A stretch of 64,000 nt of DNA, taken from positions 124,001 through 188,000 of the forward strand of contig NZ_JACEIB010000025.1 of NCBI RefSeq assembly GCF_013778325.1, given 5' to 3'. The notes beneath the pieces were generated by a model, which saw nothing but the letters and a program-made list of their open reading frames with translations, ran no database searches and was not told the origin of the DNA. Below are positions 24,619-33,052 of this stretch, piece by piece. The translations under genes and the position numbers were made by a program. Within the stretch, counting starts at the first letter, position 1; every line of letters starts with the position of its first letter. This DNA comes from Sphingomonas chungangi. GTDB taxonomy: Bacteria > Pseudomonadota > Alphaproteobacteria > Sphingomonadales > Sphingomonadaceae.

Positions 24619-27132
24619 ATGCCCATCGATCTGCCCCTGATCCGGCCCAATCCTCCCAAGCTCAGCCAGCTCTCCGCCGAGCTGGAGGCGATCGAGGCGT
24701 CGGGCACGTTCAGCAATTACGGCCCGGTCGCGCGACGATTCGAGCGCGCGATGACCGACCATCTGTTCGGCGGGCGCGGCGCCTGCCTGGCGGTCGCCAA
24801 CGCGACGCTGGGCCTGATGATAGCGCTGCGCCACGCAACGCTGCGCATGGACGAATCCCGCAAGCTCGCTCTTTTGCCCGCCTTTACCTTCGCCGCCACG
24901 GGCCAGGCTGCGCAATGGGCCGGCCTCACGCCCCTGCTCGCCGATTGCGATCCGGACGACTGGGCGCTCTGCCCCAAGGCCGAGGAGCGCCTGCTCGCCG
25001 ACTATGGCAAGCGCATCGCCGCGATCGTGCCCTACGCCACCTTCGGCAATTCGATCGACCTCGATCGCTACGCCTGGCTGGCGCGCCGGCATGACGTCGC
25101 CATCGTGATCGACGCCGCCGCCTCGCTCGGCTCGCTCGACGCCGAGGGGCGTGGCTTCGGCACCGGAGCGCCCTTCCCGGTCGTCTATTCGATGCATGCG
25201 ACCAAGACCTTCTCCACCTCCGAGGGTGGCGTGATCCACTGCGCCGATCCGGGCGTGATCGAGAAACTGCGCGCGATGGCCAATTTCGGCTTCGAGGGCA
25301 GCCGTTCGGCGACGATGCCGGGCATGAACGCCAAGCTGGCCGAGGTGCCGGCGCTGATCGCCGAGGCAAAGCTGGGCGACATCCACGAAGTCGCGCTCCA
25401 CCGCACCGCGCTCGCCGAGCGCTATCGCGAGCGCCTCGCCGCCTTCTCGGTGCAACGCCCCCGCGGCCATGCGCAGGCGGTGCAGTTCATGTCGGTGTTG
25501 CTGCCCCGCGCGCTCGCCGAGCATCGCGGCGCGATCATCGAGCGGCTGGCCGAGGCCGGCATCGGTGCCGGAACCTATTTTAGCCCGCATCTCGGCGAAC
25601 AGCCCTGGTTCCGCGAGAGCTGCGTGATCGACGCATTGCCCGTCACCGACGACATCGCGGCGCGCATGCTGGCGCTGCCCGTCACCGACGACATGACGAT
25701 CGCGGACGTCGATCGCGTATCCGACGCGCTGATCGCCGCCTGCTACGCGCAGCCCCGCTCGACCGTTCCGGCGACGCCGCTGCGCGATCGCGTGCTCGGC
25801 GCGGTGGTGATCGGTGGCGGCCCGGCCGGCGTCGCGCTGTTGTGCGCCGCCGGGAAGGCAGGCAAGCTCGACGCGCTGGCCTCGACCGGCTTCGCGATGG
25901 TCGATCGCGGCGAGACGATGGGCGGCGGGCGGCTCGGCGCCTACGAGATCACCTCGGACAGCTCGGCCGAGACCTTCCTCACCGCTGATGGCGCACTGCC
26001 GGCGGGCCTCGGCATCGCCGGCGAGGCGGCGGGCCAGGCGATCGCCGAGCACAAGGGCGCGCTTGGCGTGCCGCTGCCCAAGGTCGGCGCCTATCTCGAC
26101 CGGCTGGGCGAGGTGCTGGGCCAGCGCCTGCGCTCGCTCGGCGGGTCGATTCTCAACGGCCATGAAGTTATTTCCTCGCAGCGCACTGCGGACGGCCTGT
26201 GGCGGACCCGCGCGCGGCGTGTGGCGGACGGCGGCTCGATCGAGCTGATCTCGCGCTCGATCGTGATCGCGACCGGCGGCCACCAGCCCGCGATCCGGCT
26301 GGCCGAGGAGAAGGTCGCCGGCATGTCGCTGGTCGAGCGCTGCGGGAACCGGCTGATCCAGTCCGACACGTTGCTCGCGGTCGGCGGCATCGAGGCGGCG
26401 CGCGATCGCCTGCCCGAAGGGCGCGCGGCGCGTATCGCCATCGTCGGCGGATCGACCAGCGCCGTCACCGCCGCCGTGCGCCTGCTCAAGAGCGGCCTGC
26501 CGCTCGACCCCGGCGGCGTCACGCTGTTTCATCGCCGGCCGCTGCGGCCGTTCTACCCTTCGATCGATGCCGCCCAGGCCGACGGCTATACGGACTTCGG
26601 GCCGGACGACATCTGCCCGGTATCGGGCTTCGTCTATCGCCTCGCCGGTTTCCGGCTCGAGGCGCGGGAGCTGGTCGTCCATGCGCTTGGGATCGGCGGC
26701 CGCGTCGGCGATCCGCGCCTGAAGATCCATCAACTGTCGGGTGGCGACGACACGCAGGCGGCGGCCATCCTCGACCAGGCCGATCTCGTCATCGCCGCTT
26801 TCGGCTACCAGCCGCACGCTTTGCCGCTGATCGACGAGCGCGGGCGAGCGATCCGGCTGCGCTGCGAGGGGCCGGTGCGGGGTCGCATGGTCGACGATCT
26901 CTGCCGCGTGGTCGATACCGACGCCTGCGCGGTGCCGGGCGTCTATGGCATCGGCCTCGCCGCAGGCTTCGTACCGCACGGCAAGTTGGGCGGCGAAGCG
27001 AGTTTCCGGGGGCAGGCCAACGGCCTGTGGCTCTGGCAGAATGATGTCGGCCAGCTGATCGTCGAGCAGCTCCTTTCCGCCAGTGGGGCAATCGGAGCGA
27101 AGACGGGAGCTGCCCGCCGCGCGGTGGCATGA
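24619..27132 (+). CDS. Fusion of a DegT/DnrJ-type PLP aminotransferase and a FAD/NAD(P)-binding oxidoreductase
   Basis: 837 residues in one uninterrupted frame. Residues 1-375 are a sugar-aminotransferase-like (DegT/DnrJ/EryC1/StrS) domain: GTFSNYGPVARRFE, ANATLGLMIAL, LLPAFTFAATGQA, VIDAAASLGS (cofactor Asp165) and MHATKTFSTSEGG with the Schiff-base Lys196. A short linker (QPRSTVPATPLRDR) leads into residues 392-837: dinucleotide motif VVIGGGPAGVALL (398-410), IVIATGGHQP, a second Rossmann motif IAIVGGSTSAVTAA (606-619), TLFHRRPLRPFYPS and a late IAAFGYQPH, as in two-dinucleotide flavin monooxygenases or N-hydroxylases. Coupled (ATGA) to a GT2 glycosyltransferase. The parts are recognisable; the combined reaction is not. 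Amino-group installation and oxidation on one substrate is a guess. Confidence 0.85.
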   Translation: MPIDLPLIRPNPPKLSQLSAELEAIEASGTFSNYGPVARRFERAMTDHLFGGRGACLAVANATLGLMIALRHATLRMDESRKLALLPAFTFAATGQAAQWAGLTPLLADCDPDDWALCPKAEERLLADYGKRIAAIVPYATFGNSIDLDRYAWLARRHDVAIVIDAAASLGSLDAEGRGFGTGAPFPVVYSMHATKTFSTSEGGVIHCADPGVIEKLRAMANFGFEGSRSATMPGMNAKLAEVPALIAEAKLGDIHEVALHRTALAERYRERLAAFSVQRPRGHAQAVQFMSVLLPRALAEHRGAIIERLAEAGIGAGTYFSPHLGEQPWFRESCVIDALPVTDDIAARMLALPVTDDMTIADVDRVSDALIAACYAQPRSTVPATPLRDRVLGAVVIGGGPAGVALLCAAGKAGKLDALASTGFAMVDRGETMGGGRLGAYEITSDSSAETFLTADGALPAGLGIAGEAAGQAIAEHKGALGVPLPKVGAYLDRLGEVLGQRLRSLGGSILNGHEVISSQRTADGLWRTRARRVADGGSIELISRSIVIATGGHQPAIRLAEEKVAGMSLVERCGNRLIQSDTLLAVGGIEAARDRLPEGRAARIAIVGGSTSAVTAAVRLLKSGLPLDPGGVTLFHRRPLRPFYPSIDAAQADGYTDFGPDDICPVSGFVYRLAGFRLEARELVVHALGIGGRVGDPRLKIHQLSGGDDTQAAAILDQADLVIAAFGYQPHALPLIDERGRAIRLRCEGPVRGRMVDDLCRVVDTDACAVPGVYGIGLAAGFVPHGKLGGEASFRGQANGLWLWQNDVGQLIVEQLLSASGAIGAKTGAARRAVA

Positions 27133-28169
27133 CGGCGGCCGTGCCCACCATCAGCATAGTGATGGCCGCCTATAACGGCGCCGCCTTCATTCGCGCGACG
27201 ATCGAGAGCGTCTTTGCCCAGACGATGCAGGATTTCGAGATCGTCGTCGCCGACGATTGCTCGAAGGACGACACGCTGGCCGTGCTGGCGACCATCGACG
27301 ACCCGCGCCTGCATGTTGTGAAGGCGGAGCGCAACGGCGGGCCTGCGATCGCCCGCAACCTCGCCACGGCGCAGGCACGCGGCCGCTTCATCGCGGGTCT
27401 CGATCAGGACGATCTCTGTCATCCCGAGCGCTTCGCGAAACAGCTCGCCTATCTCGATGCGCATCCGGACGTCGTGCTGGTCTGCTCGACCATCGCGATG
27501 TTCGAGGGCGAGAAGGAGCGCGCCGACCCCTATCCCGATCTCACCGATCCGGATGCGATCGACTGGATGATGGGGTTGCTCAATCCGCTTGCCTGGTCGA
27601 CGTCGATGATGCGGGGCGAGGCGGCGCGCGCGCTCGATCCGTTCGAGCGCGACGAATATCGCTTCGCCGAGGATTTCGATCTCTACACCCGCATCCGCGC
27701 GCACGGCCGGATCGGCCGGATCGCCGAGCCGCTGGTCCGTTACCGGCTGCATCCCGGCGGCGCCTCTCGGGCCTATGAGGAGGGTATGATCCGCGCCGCC
27801 GGCCGGGTGCTGGCGGATCGCCACGCCGCCCTGCTGGGCGACGAGGCGACGGAAGCCGGGCTGCTTCTCAGTCGCCACGCGGGCGCCAGCTATCCGCCGC
27901 CCGATGCCGCAACCTTGGCGCGCTGTGGCGCGATCATCGCGCGATTGCTGGAGGCGGATGGAAACAGCCGTTTCGCGAGGACGAGCAGCCGAGATCTGTG
28001 GTGGCGCATCGCGCGATCCGGGCTGCGAGTCGGCCATTACGGCGTGACGGACATCGCGCGGGTACGGCCCGCCTTCGCCGGGCGCGGCACGGGGCTGGGG
28101 CCAGCCTTGCTGCGCGATGCCGCGATCGGAGCCGCCCGCCGGGCGAAGCGCCAGGCGCTGTCGCTCTAG
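27129..28169 (+). CDS. GT2-family glycosyltransferase
   Basis: 346 residues. The N-terminal GT-A fold is clear: TISIVMAAYNGAAFIRATIESV, FEIVVADDCSKDDTL, then the metal-binding GLDQDDLCHPERF (DxD equivalent) and FAEDFDLYTRIRAHG with the ED acceptor-side motif. The C-terminal about 130 residues are helical, basic and unrecognised; no membrane helix is evident. The ATG overlaps the fusion-gene stop by four bases, so the two are translated together and probably act in one pathway, for example on a modified sugar or lipid-linked acceptor. It ends just before tRNA-Leu(GAG), which is on the other strand. Confidence 0.9.
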   Translation: MTAAVPTISIVMAAYNGAAFIRATIESVFAQTMQDFEIVVADDCSKDDTLAVLATIDDPRLHVVKAERNGGPAIARNLATAQARGRFIAGLDQDDLCHPERFAKQLAYLDAHPDVVLVCSTIAMFEGEKERADPYPDLTDPDAIDWMMGLLNPLAWSTSMMRGEAARALDPFERDEYRFAEDFDLYTRIRAHGRIGRIAEPLVRYRLHPGGASRAYEEGMIRAAGRVLADRHAALLGDEATEAGLLLSRHAGASYPPPDAATLARCGAIIARLLEADGNSRFARTSSRDLWWRIARSGLRVGHYGVTDIARVRPAFAGRGTGLGPALLRDAAIGAARRAKRQALSL

Positions 28170-28185
28170 ATCATCCCGGAAAAAT

Positions 28186-28272
28186 TGGTGCGGTCGAGAA
28201 GACTCGAACTTCCACGCCCTTTCGGGCACAGCCACCTCAAGGCTGCGCGTCTACCAATTCCGCCACGACCGC
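28186..28272 (-). tRNA. tRNA-Leu (anticodon GAG)
   Basis: 87 bases with encoded CCA (28186-28188). The acceptor arms GCGGTCG/CGACCGC pair perfectly, the anticodon stem CAGCC/GGCTG is perfect with loop TTGAGGT giving anticodon GAG, a long variable arm (TGCCCGAAAGGGCG) and the T arm with TTCGAGT are present, all as expected for a class II leucine tRNA decoding CUC/CUU. Its 3' end faces the glycosyltransferase gene. Confidence 0.97.
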
Positions 28273-28331
28273 ACGTCGATTGCCCGCCAAATCCCCGATT
28301 CCTCGAGCTCCCGGCAGCTGGTAGGAGCGCG

Positions 28332-28360
28332 CCTCTAGCAAAGGCGGTTCCCCCACGCAA
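28332..28360 (-). promoter_or_regulatory. Likely sigma-70 promoter of tRNA-Leu
   Basis: On the minus strand TTGCGT (28360-28355), 17 bases, then TAGAGG (28337-28332); transcription would start about 53 bases before the tRNA. The same -35 hexamer and spacing with TATAGG occur before rpmI at 40350-40378, which supports both. Confidence 0.5.
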
Positions 28361-28371
28361 CGTCCTTTTCG

Positions 28372-29109
28372 TCAATGATCGTCGGTGCCCGCGAAGCTCA
28401 GGTTGAGCGCCTTCGAGCCCTGCGGCACGCCGACCTCGGCGCTGTCGAACTCGGCCGATCCCTTGGGCGGCAGCTGGCGCACCGGCGCGTTGATCGTCCA
28501 GCCATAGACGGGGCGGCCGGCGGCGTCGCGCAGCTCGGCGCGGATATCCGGCACGGCCTGCGGCACCTCTGTGGGATTCACGATCCGACCGGAGACGGCG
28601 AACAGCTCGCTGCCCGTCGCCAGCGTACGGCGATCGGGCTTGCGCGTCACCTGCAGCATCAGCGGACTTTGCGCCTGTCCGGCACCGACCAGGTGCGAGA
28701 AGGCGGCCGGCCCGAACCAGGCGACCGCGCCCGCTCCGATCAGCAGCAGCACGCCGGCGAGCACCGCGAGCATCGTCATCTGCCGGACCGGATTGCGACG
28801 CGGGCGGAAGGGTGGCTCCGGCGCATAGGGATCGACGCCGGGCGGCTGACGGATATCCGCGAAGGCACCCGGCGGAGGGGGCGTCGCGATCCCGGTCGGC
28901 GGCGCGCCATAAGGCGATTCCGCAGGAGCAGCGGGCGGGACCGGCGGAGGTGGCGCGAAGATCTCGGCCGCCTGCGCGGCCTCCACCGGCGGCGGATCCT
29001 GGAACCAGCTATGGCGGCAGGAAGCACAGCGCACCTGGCGCCCGCTCACACCGACCGCGCTGTCTGGCACGAGATAACGCGTGCTGCACGCCGGGCAGGT
29101 CAGTATCAT
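28372..29109 (-). CDS. Zinc-ribbon / DUF3426 membrane protein
   Basis: 245 residues from the ATG at 29109. It begins with an MJ0042-type zinc ribbon ([20 protein letters not shown] ... [10 protein letters not shown], two CxxC pairs), followed by a Pro/Ala-rich linker of about 75 residues, one membrane helix ([20 protein letters not shown]) and a C-terminal periplasmic beta domain ([40 protein letters not shown]) matching DUF3426. This architecture is widespread in alphaproteobacteria beside ftsEX and is of unknown function. It is divergent from ftsE across about 160 bases. Confidence 0.9.
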   Translation of the reverse strand: MILTCPACSTRYLVPDSAVGVSGRQVRCASCRHSWFQDPPPVEAAQAAEIFAPPPPVPPAAPAESPYGAPPTGIATPPPPGAFADIRQPPGVDPYAPEPPFRPRRNPVRQMTMLAVLAGVLLLIGAGAVAWFGPAAFSHLVGAGQAQSPLMLQVTRKPDRRTLATGSELFAVSGRIVNPTEVPQAVPDIRAELRDAAGRPVYGWTINAPVRQLPPKGSAEFDSAEVGVPQGSKALNLSFAGTDDH

Positions 29110-29269
29110 GCCTTGATCGTCCGGCCTTTCTTGCGCGCCATGCAACCCCTTTCGCTCCGGTCTAGGACGATGCGAGGCCGGCTGGCAAGCGCCGCGCTTG
29201 CTCCCCCCATCGCGCTTGTGCGAAAGCGGCGGCGAACAGTGGATCGAGAGAAAGGCCGAAGCGCAGCGA

Positions 29270-29977
29270 ATGTCCGGTATCGTGCAGTTCGAGAATGTCG
29301 GCCTGCGCTATGGGACCGGCGCCGAGACGCTGTCGGACCTGAGCTTCACGCTGGCCGCGGGCGGCTTCTATTTCCTCACTGGTCCCTCCGGCGCGGGCAA
29401 GACCTCGCTGCTAAAGATGCTGTATCTTTCGCAGCGCCCGACGCGCGGCGCGATCCGGTTGTTCGACGAGGATGTGGTGCAGCTGCGCCGTGCGCGCCTG
29501 CCGGGCTTCAGACGGCGGATCGGCGTGGTGTTCCAGGATTTCCGGCTGATCCCGCATCTCTCCGCCTTCGACAATATCGCGCTGCCGCTGCGCATCGCCG
29601 GCGTCGACGAGCGCGATCTGGTGACACCGGTGCGCGAGATGCTGGCCTGGGTGGGCCTCGCGGACCGCGCCTCCGCCCACCCGCCGACTCTCTCGGGCGG
29701 CGAGCAGCAGCGCGTCGCCATCGCTCGCGCGGTGATCGGGCGGCCCGAAATCCTCGTCGCCGACGAGCCGACCGGAAACGTCGATCCGGAGATGGCGGCC
29801 CGCCTGCTGCACCTGTTCGATGCGCTCAACACGCTCGGCACGACGATCGTGGTGGCAACCCACGACATTCATCTGCTGAGCCGTGTCGCATCGGCCAATG
29901 TGATGCGGCTCGATCGCGGGCGGCTGCAGGACCCGACGGGAGCATTGCGCTACCCGCCGAAGGCGGACGGGCATTGA
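29270..29977 (+). CDS. ftsE: FtsE: cell-division ABC ATPase
   Basis: 235 residues; ATPase partner of FtsX that regulates septal peptidoglycan hydrolysis at the divisome. Walker [11 protein letters not shown]-loop [13 protein letters not shown], signature [14 protein letters not shown], Walker [13 protein letters not shown] and switch His VATHDIHLL are intact. The QDFRLIP motif is typical of FtsE. The start is the ATG at 29270 ([15 protein letters not shown]); in-frame upstream codons are non-conserved. The stop overlaps the ftsX start. First of a coupled set ftsE-ftsX-ydcF-like-plsC. Confidence 0.95.
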   Translation: MSGIVQFENVGLRYGTGAETLSDLSFTLAAGGFYFLTGPSGAGKTSLLKMLYLSQRPTRGAIRLFDEDVVQLRRARLPGFRRRIGVVFQDFRLIPHLSAFDNIALPLRIAGVDERDLVTPVREMLAWVGLADRASAHPPTLSGGEQQRVAIARAVIGRPEILVADEPTGNVDPEMAARLLHLFDALNTLGTTIVVATHDIHLLSRVASANVMRLDRGRLQDPTGALRYPPKADGH

Positions 29978-30864
29978 CGGTGCTGGGCGCTTCGCAGGCC
30001 GAGCGGCGGCTGTTGCCCGAGGGCCGGCTCGCCGGGCCGATGCCGTGGGTGATCGCGATCATGATGTTCCTCACCGCATTGGCGGCGGCGGGCGGGCTGG
30101 CGATGGGATCGGCCGCCAATCGGCTCGGCGCCGATCTCGGCCGGCAGGTGACCGTGCAGATCATCCTCGCCGACACCGACCAGCGCGATCGCGAGGCCGG
30201 CGCCGCGCAGCAATTGCTGTCGCATGAGGATGGCGTGATCTCGGCCCGCCGCCTCGGCGATCAGGAGATGCAGACGCTGCTGCGCCCGTGGCTGGGCGAT
30301 GCCGGGCTCGACAAGGATATTCCCCTCCCCGCGATGATCGACATCGATCTCACCGGCGCGGGCCGCGACCGGCTCGACCAGATCGCGGGCGCGATAAGGG
30401 CGGCCGCTCCGCATGCCCGCATCGACGATCATGCCGGCTTCATCGCGCCGCTGGTCGGACTGATCCGGTCGCTGGGACTGCTCGCCGGCGGGATCGTGGT
30501 GATGATGGCGGGCGCGACGGCGGCTGCGGTGGTGCTCGCCGCGCGCTCGGCGCTCAACACGCATCGCCGCACCATCGACGTCATGCACATGATGGGCGCT
30601 ACCGACGTCCAGGTCGCACGTCTCTTTCAGCGTCGCATCGCCCTGGATGCGCTGTTCGGCGCGATGGTCGGCCTGCTCGCGGCGATCGTGGTGATCGTGG
30701 TGCTGGGCCGGCGGATCGGCGAGATCGGATCGGGCCTCGTCGGGTCGATCGCGCTACCCGGACTTGCCTGGCTGGTGCTGCTGTGCCTGCCGCTGCTCGC
30801 CGGCCTACTGGCGCTGCTGGTCGCGCGCATCACGGTGCAGCGCGCGCTGGGACAGACGCTGTGA
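29974..30864 (+). CDS. ftsX: FtsX: cell-division permease-like protein
   Basis: 296 residues with four predicted membrane helices: one near residue 25-45 (WVIAIMMFLTALAAAGGLAM), a periplasmic domain (VTVQIILADTDQRDREA...), then three C-terminal helices with the FtsX motif RRTIDVMHMMGATDVQVARLF (shown as family signature) between the first two. FtsX transmits FtsE ATP hydrolysis to periplasmic amidase activators. The start proposed is the TTG at 29974, overlapping the ftsE stop by four bases; a GTG two codons later (29980) is a close alternative. The stop overlaps the next gene by GTGA. Confidence 0.92.
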   Translation: MTVLGASQAERRLLPEGRLAGPMPWVIAIMMFLTALAAAGGLAMGSAANRLGADLGRQVTVQIILADTDQRDREAGAAQQLLSHEDGVISARRLGDQEMQTLLRPWLGDAGLDKDIPLPAMIDIDLTGAGRDRLDQIAGAIRAAAPHARIDDHAGFIAPLVGLIRSLGLLAGGIVVMMAGATAAAVVLAARSALNTHRRTIDVMHMMGATDVQVARLFQRRIALDALFGAMVGLLAAIVVIVVLGRRIGEIGSGLVGSIALPGLAWLVLLCLPLLAGLLALLVARITVQRALGQTL

Positions 30865-31394
30865 TCCGTCGCCTGATCGCCCTGCTGATCGTGCTGTGGG
30901 GACTGGGCTTCGCCGTCTTCGCGCTCACCCTGCCACGTCCGGCGGGCGACGACGTGACCGACGCCATCGTCGTGCTGACCGGCGGCTCGGGCCGGCTCGA
31001 TCGCGGGCTGGACCTGCTGGCGCAGCATCGCGCGCGGCGGTTGTTGGTCTCGGGCACCGATCGCACCGTTCGCAAGAAGGAGCTGGCGGCGCGCACCGGG
31101 CGACCGCTCGCGCTGTTCGATTGCTGCGTCGATCTTGGCAAGGAATCGGTCGACACCCGTTCCAACGCCACCGAAACGGCGAAATGGCTGGAGCAGCATC
31201 GCTATCACAGCGCCCGGCTGATCACGACCGACTGGCACATGCCCCGCGCCCATTCGGATCTGAATCGCGCGCTCAAGGGCAGCGGGATCGCGATCGTGCC
31301 CGACGCAATCCGCAGCCAGCCCGGTTTCATGACGCTGTTCACCGAGTATAACAAATATGTTCTGCGCCTCGTCGCGGCGCCCTTCGGCTATTGA
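30861..31394 (+). CDS. YdcF/ElyC family (DUF218) protein
   Basis: 177 residues from the GTG at 30861. An N-terminal membrane anchor (LIALLIVLWGLGFAVFALTL) is followed by a DUF218 domain: DAIVVLTGGSGRLDRGLDLL, RRLLVSGTD, SVDTRSNATETAKWL and the conserved ITTDWHMPRAHSDL. Members such as ElyC and SanA influence envelope and undecaprenyl-phosphate-linked metabolism, but the chemistry is not established. Coupled by GTGA to ftsX and followed three bases later by plsC, which fits an envelope role. Confidence 0.88.
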   Translation: MIRRLIALLIVLWGLGFAVFALTLPRPAGDDVTDAIVVLTGGSGRLDRGLDLLAQHRARRLLVSGTDRTVRKKELAARTGRPLALFDCCVDLGKESVDTRSNATETAKWLEQHRYHSARLITTDWHMPRAHSDLNRALKGSGIAIVPDAIRSQPGFMTLFTEYNKYVLRLVAAPFGY

Positions 31395-31397
31395 TCG

Positions 31398-32081
31398 ATG
31401 ACCCTGCTGCGTTCGCTGCTGTTCGCCTTCCTGTTCTACGCGCTGACGACGCTCATGGTTTTTCCCGGTCTGATCGTCGCATTGGCGAGCCGGCGCGGCA
31501 TGTCCCGCTATGCGCGCGCCTGGGGGCGGACGTATCTCTGGCTCGCGCGCATGGTACTGGGCGTGCGGATCCGGGTTGAGGGCGACGTGCCGTCGACGCC
31601 GACGCTGGTCGCCGCCAAACACGAATCTGCCTACGAGACACTGGCGTTGCTGGCGCTGATCGACGATCCGATCATCGTGCTGAAACGCGAGCTGGCGGAT
31701 ATCCCGCTGTTCGGCCGCCTCACCCGCCGCCACGGCGTCATCCCGGTCGATCGCGCGGCGAGCGCGGGCGCGCTGCGTGCCATGCTGCAGGCGGCGGATG
31801 ACGCCAGGGCGCAGCATCGCGCGGTGCTGATCTTCCCGGAGGGCACGCGCGTGCCGCATGGCCGGGCGCCCAAGCTGCAGGCGGGCTTTGCGGGCCTCTA
31901 CGCGCGGCTTGCGATGCCGGTGGTGCCGATCGCGACCGACGCAGGGATCGTCTGGCCGCGCGGACTGGTGAAGCGGCCCGGCGTCGTGACTCTGCGCTTC
32001 GGCGAGACGATCCCGGTCGGCCTGCCGCGCAAGGAGATCGAGGCAGCGGTGCACACAGCGATCAACGCACTGAACGCCTGA
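31398..32081 (+). CDS. plsC: PlsC-like lysophospholipid / 1-acylglycerol-3-phosphate acyltransferase
   Basis: 227 residues with an N-terminal membrane helix (SLLFAFLFYALTTLMVFPGL) and the acyltransferase blocks. Block I reads AAKHESAYET: the catalytic His is followed four residues later by Glu instead of the usual Asp (HX4E), as in many alphaproteobacterial homologues. Blocks II to IV are present (GVIPVDR, IFPEGTRVPHG, VVPIATDAGIVWP). It makes phosphatidic acid from lysophosphatidic acid at the inner membrane. It starts three bases after the YdcF-like gene. The call is confident for the superfamily, a little less for substrate. Confidence 0.88.
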   Translation: MTLLRSLLFAFLFYALTTLMVFPGLIVALASRRGMSRYARAWGRTYLWLARMVLGVRIRVEGDVPSTPTLVAAKHESAYETLALLALIDDPIIVLKRELADIPLFGRLTRRHGVIPVDRAASAGALRAMLQAADDARAQHRAVLIFPEGTRVPHGRAPKLQAGFAGLYARLAMPVVPIATDAGIVWPRGLVKRPGVVTLRFGETIPVGLPRKEIEAAVHTAINALNA

Positions 32082-32088
32082 ACCGTCG

Positions 32089-32138
32089 TCATCGCGAGGT
32101 GCGACCCATCGTGAATTGCTGCGCTACGCTCGCAATGA
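32089..32138. repeat. TCATTGCGAG-type intergenic inverted repeat
   Basis: Arms 32089-32098 (TCATCGCGAG) and 32129-32138 (CTCGCAATGA) are complementary with one mismatch. Read on the minus strand the right side is TCATTGCGAGCGTAGCGCAG, the signature of a dispersed palindromic repeat seen between genes in many alphaproteobacteria. It lies between the convergent plsC and tyrA genes and may serve as a hairpin for both ends. Only this copy is evident in the window. Confidence 0.6.
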
Positions 32139-32146
32139 AGACAAGG

Positions 32147-33052
32147 TCAGTGCTGCCGCCCGAAATCGGGCGCCGGATCGTCCTGCCCCTGCTCGACGAT
32201 CGAGCGGCGCACCGCGCGGGTTCGGGTAAACAGGTTGAACAGCGCGTCGCCGTCGCCCCAGCGGATCGCGCGCTGGAGCATGGTCAGATCCTCGGTCAGC
32301 CGCTGGAGGATTTCGAGCACCGCCTCGCGATTGTTGAGGAACACGTCGCGCCACATCGTCGGGTCGGATGCGGCGATGCGGGTGAAGTCGCGGAAGCCGC
32401 CCGCCGAATATTTGATCACCTCGCTTTGGGTGACCTCCTCCAGATCGGAGGCGGTGCCGACGATCGTGTAGGCAATCAGGTGCGGCACGTGGCTGGTGAC
32501 GGCGAGCACGAGATCGTGGTGCTTGGCGTCCATGATCTCGACCTGCGATCCGAACGCCTCCCAGAAGGCGCGCAGCCGCACCACCGCTGCTTCCGGCGCA
32601 CCGTCGGGCGGGGTCAGGATGCAAAAACGGCCGGTGAACAGGCTCGCGAAGCCGGCGTCCGGCCCGCTATTCTCGGTGCCGGCAACCGGATGGCCGGGGA
32701 TGACCGTCGCGTTCGGCAGGGCCTCGCGCAGCGCCGCCAGCACCGCCGTCTTGGCGCTCCCCACGTCGCTGACGATCGCATCGGCTGGCAGATCGTCGGC
32801 GATCGCCGCCGCCACCGCGCCCATCGCGCCGACCGGCACGCAGAGCATCACCAGATCGGCGTCGATGACGGAGGCGCCGGCCGTATCGGGCACATCGTCG
32901 CCCAGATCGAGATCGCGCACCCTTTCGCGCACCGCCGGATCGGCATCGTGCAGGGTGAGCCGGACGGTCGGCATGTGCTGGCGCACCGCCCGCGCGATCG
33001 ACGAGCCGATCAGCCCCAGCCCGATGACGGTGACGCGCGAGAAAGGCAGCAT
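32147..33052 (-). CDS. tyrA: Prephenate/arogenate (cyclohexadienyl) dehydrogenase
   Basis: 301 residues. It oxidatively decarboxylates prephenate and/or arogenate in tyrosine biosynthesis. N-terminal Rossmann motif VTVIGLGLIGSSIARAV, then DVGSAKTAVLAAL, VIPGHPVAGTENSGP (catalytic His region) and the helical dimerisation domain (FRDFTRIAASDPTMWRDVFL). No fused chorismate mutase or ACT domain. The ATG overlaps the hisC stop by one base (TGATG). The hisC-tyrA pairing is common because HisC-type enzymes also transaminate aromatic acids. Which of prephenate or arogenate is preferred cannot be read. Confidence 0.92.
   Translation of the reverse strand: MLPFSRVTVIGLGLIGSSIARAVRQHMPTVRLTLHDADPAVRERVRDLDLGDDVPDTAGASVIDADLVMLCVPVGAMGAVAAAIADDLPADAIVSDVGSAKTAVLAALREALPNATVIPGHPVAGTENSGPDAGFASLFTGRFCILTPPDGAPEAAVVRLRAFWEAFGSQVEIMDAKHHDLVLAVTSHVPHLIAYTIVGTASDLEEVTQSEVIKYSAGGFRDFTRIAASDPTMWRDVFLNNREAVLEILQRLTEDLTMLQRAIRWGDGDALFNLFTRTRAVRRSIVEQGQDDPAPDFGRQH

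Noticed and set aside
24565-26979. An 804-residue antisense open frame over the aminotransferase-flavoprotein gene
   Set aside because: Composition is that of a GC-shadow frame, while the sense frame keeps aligned cofactor motifs across its full length.
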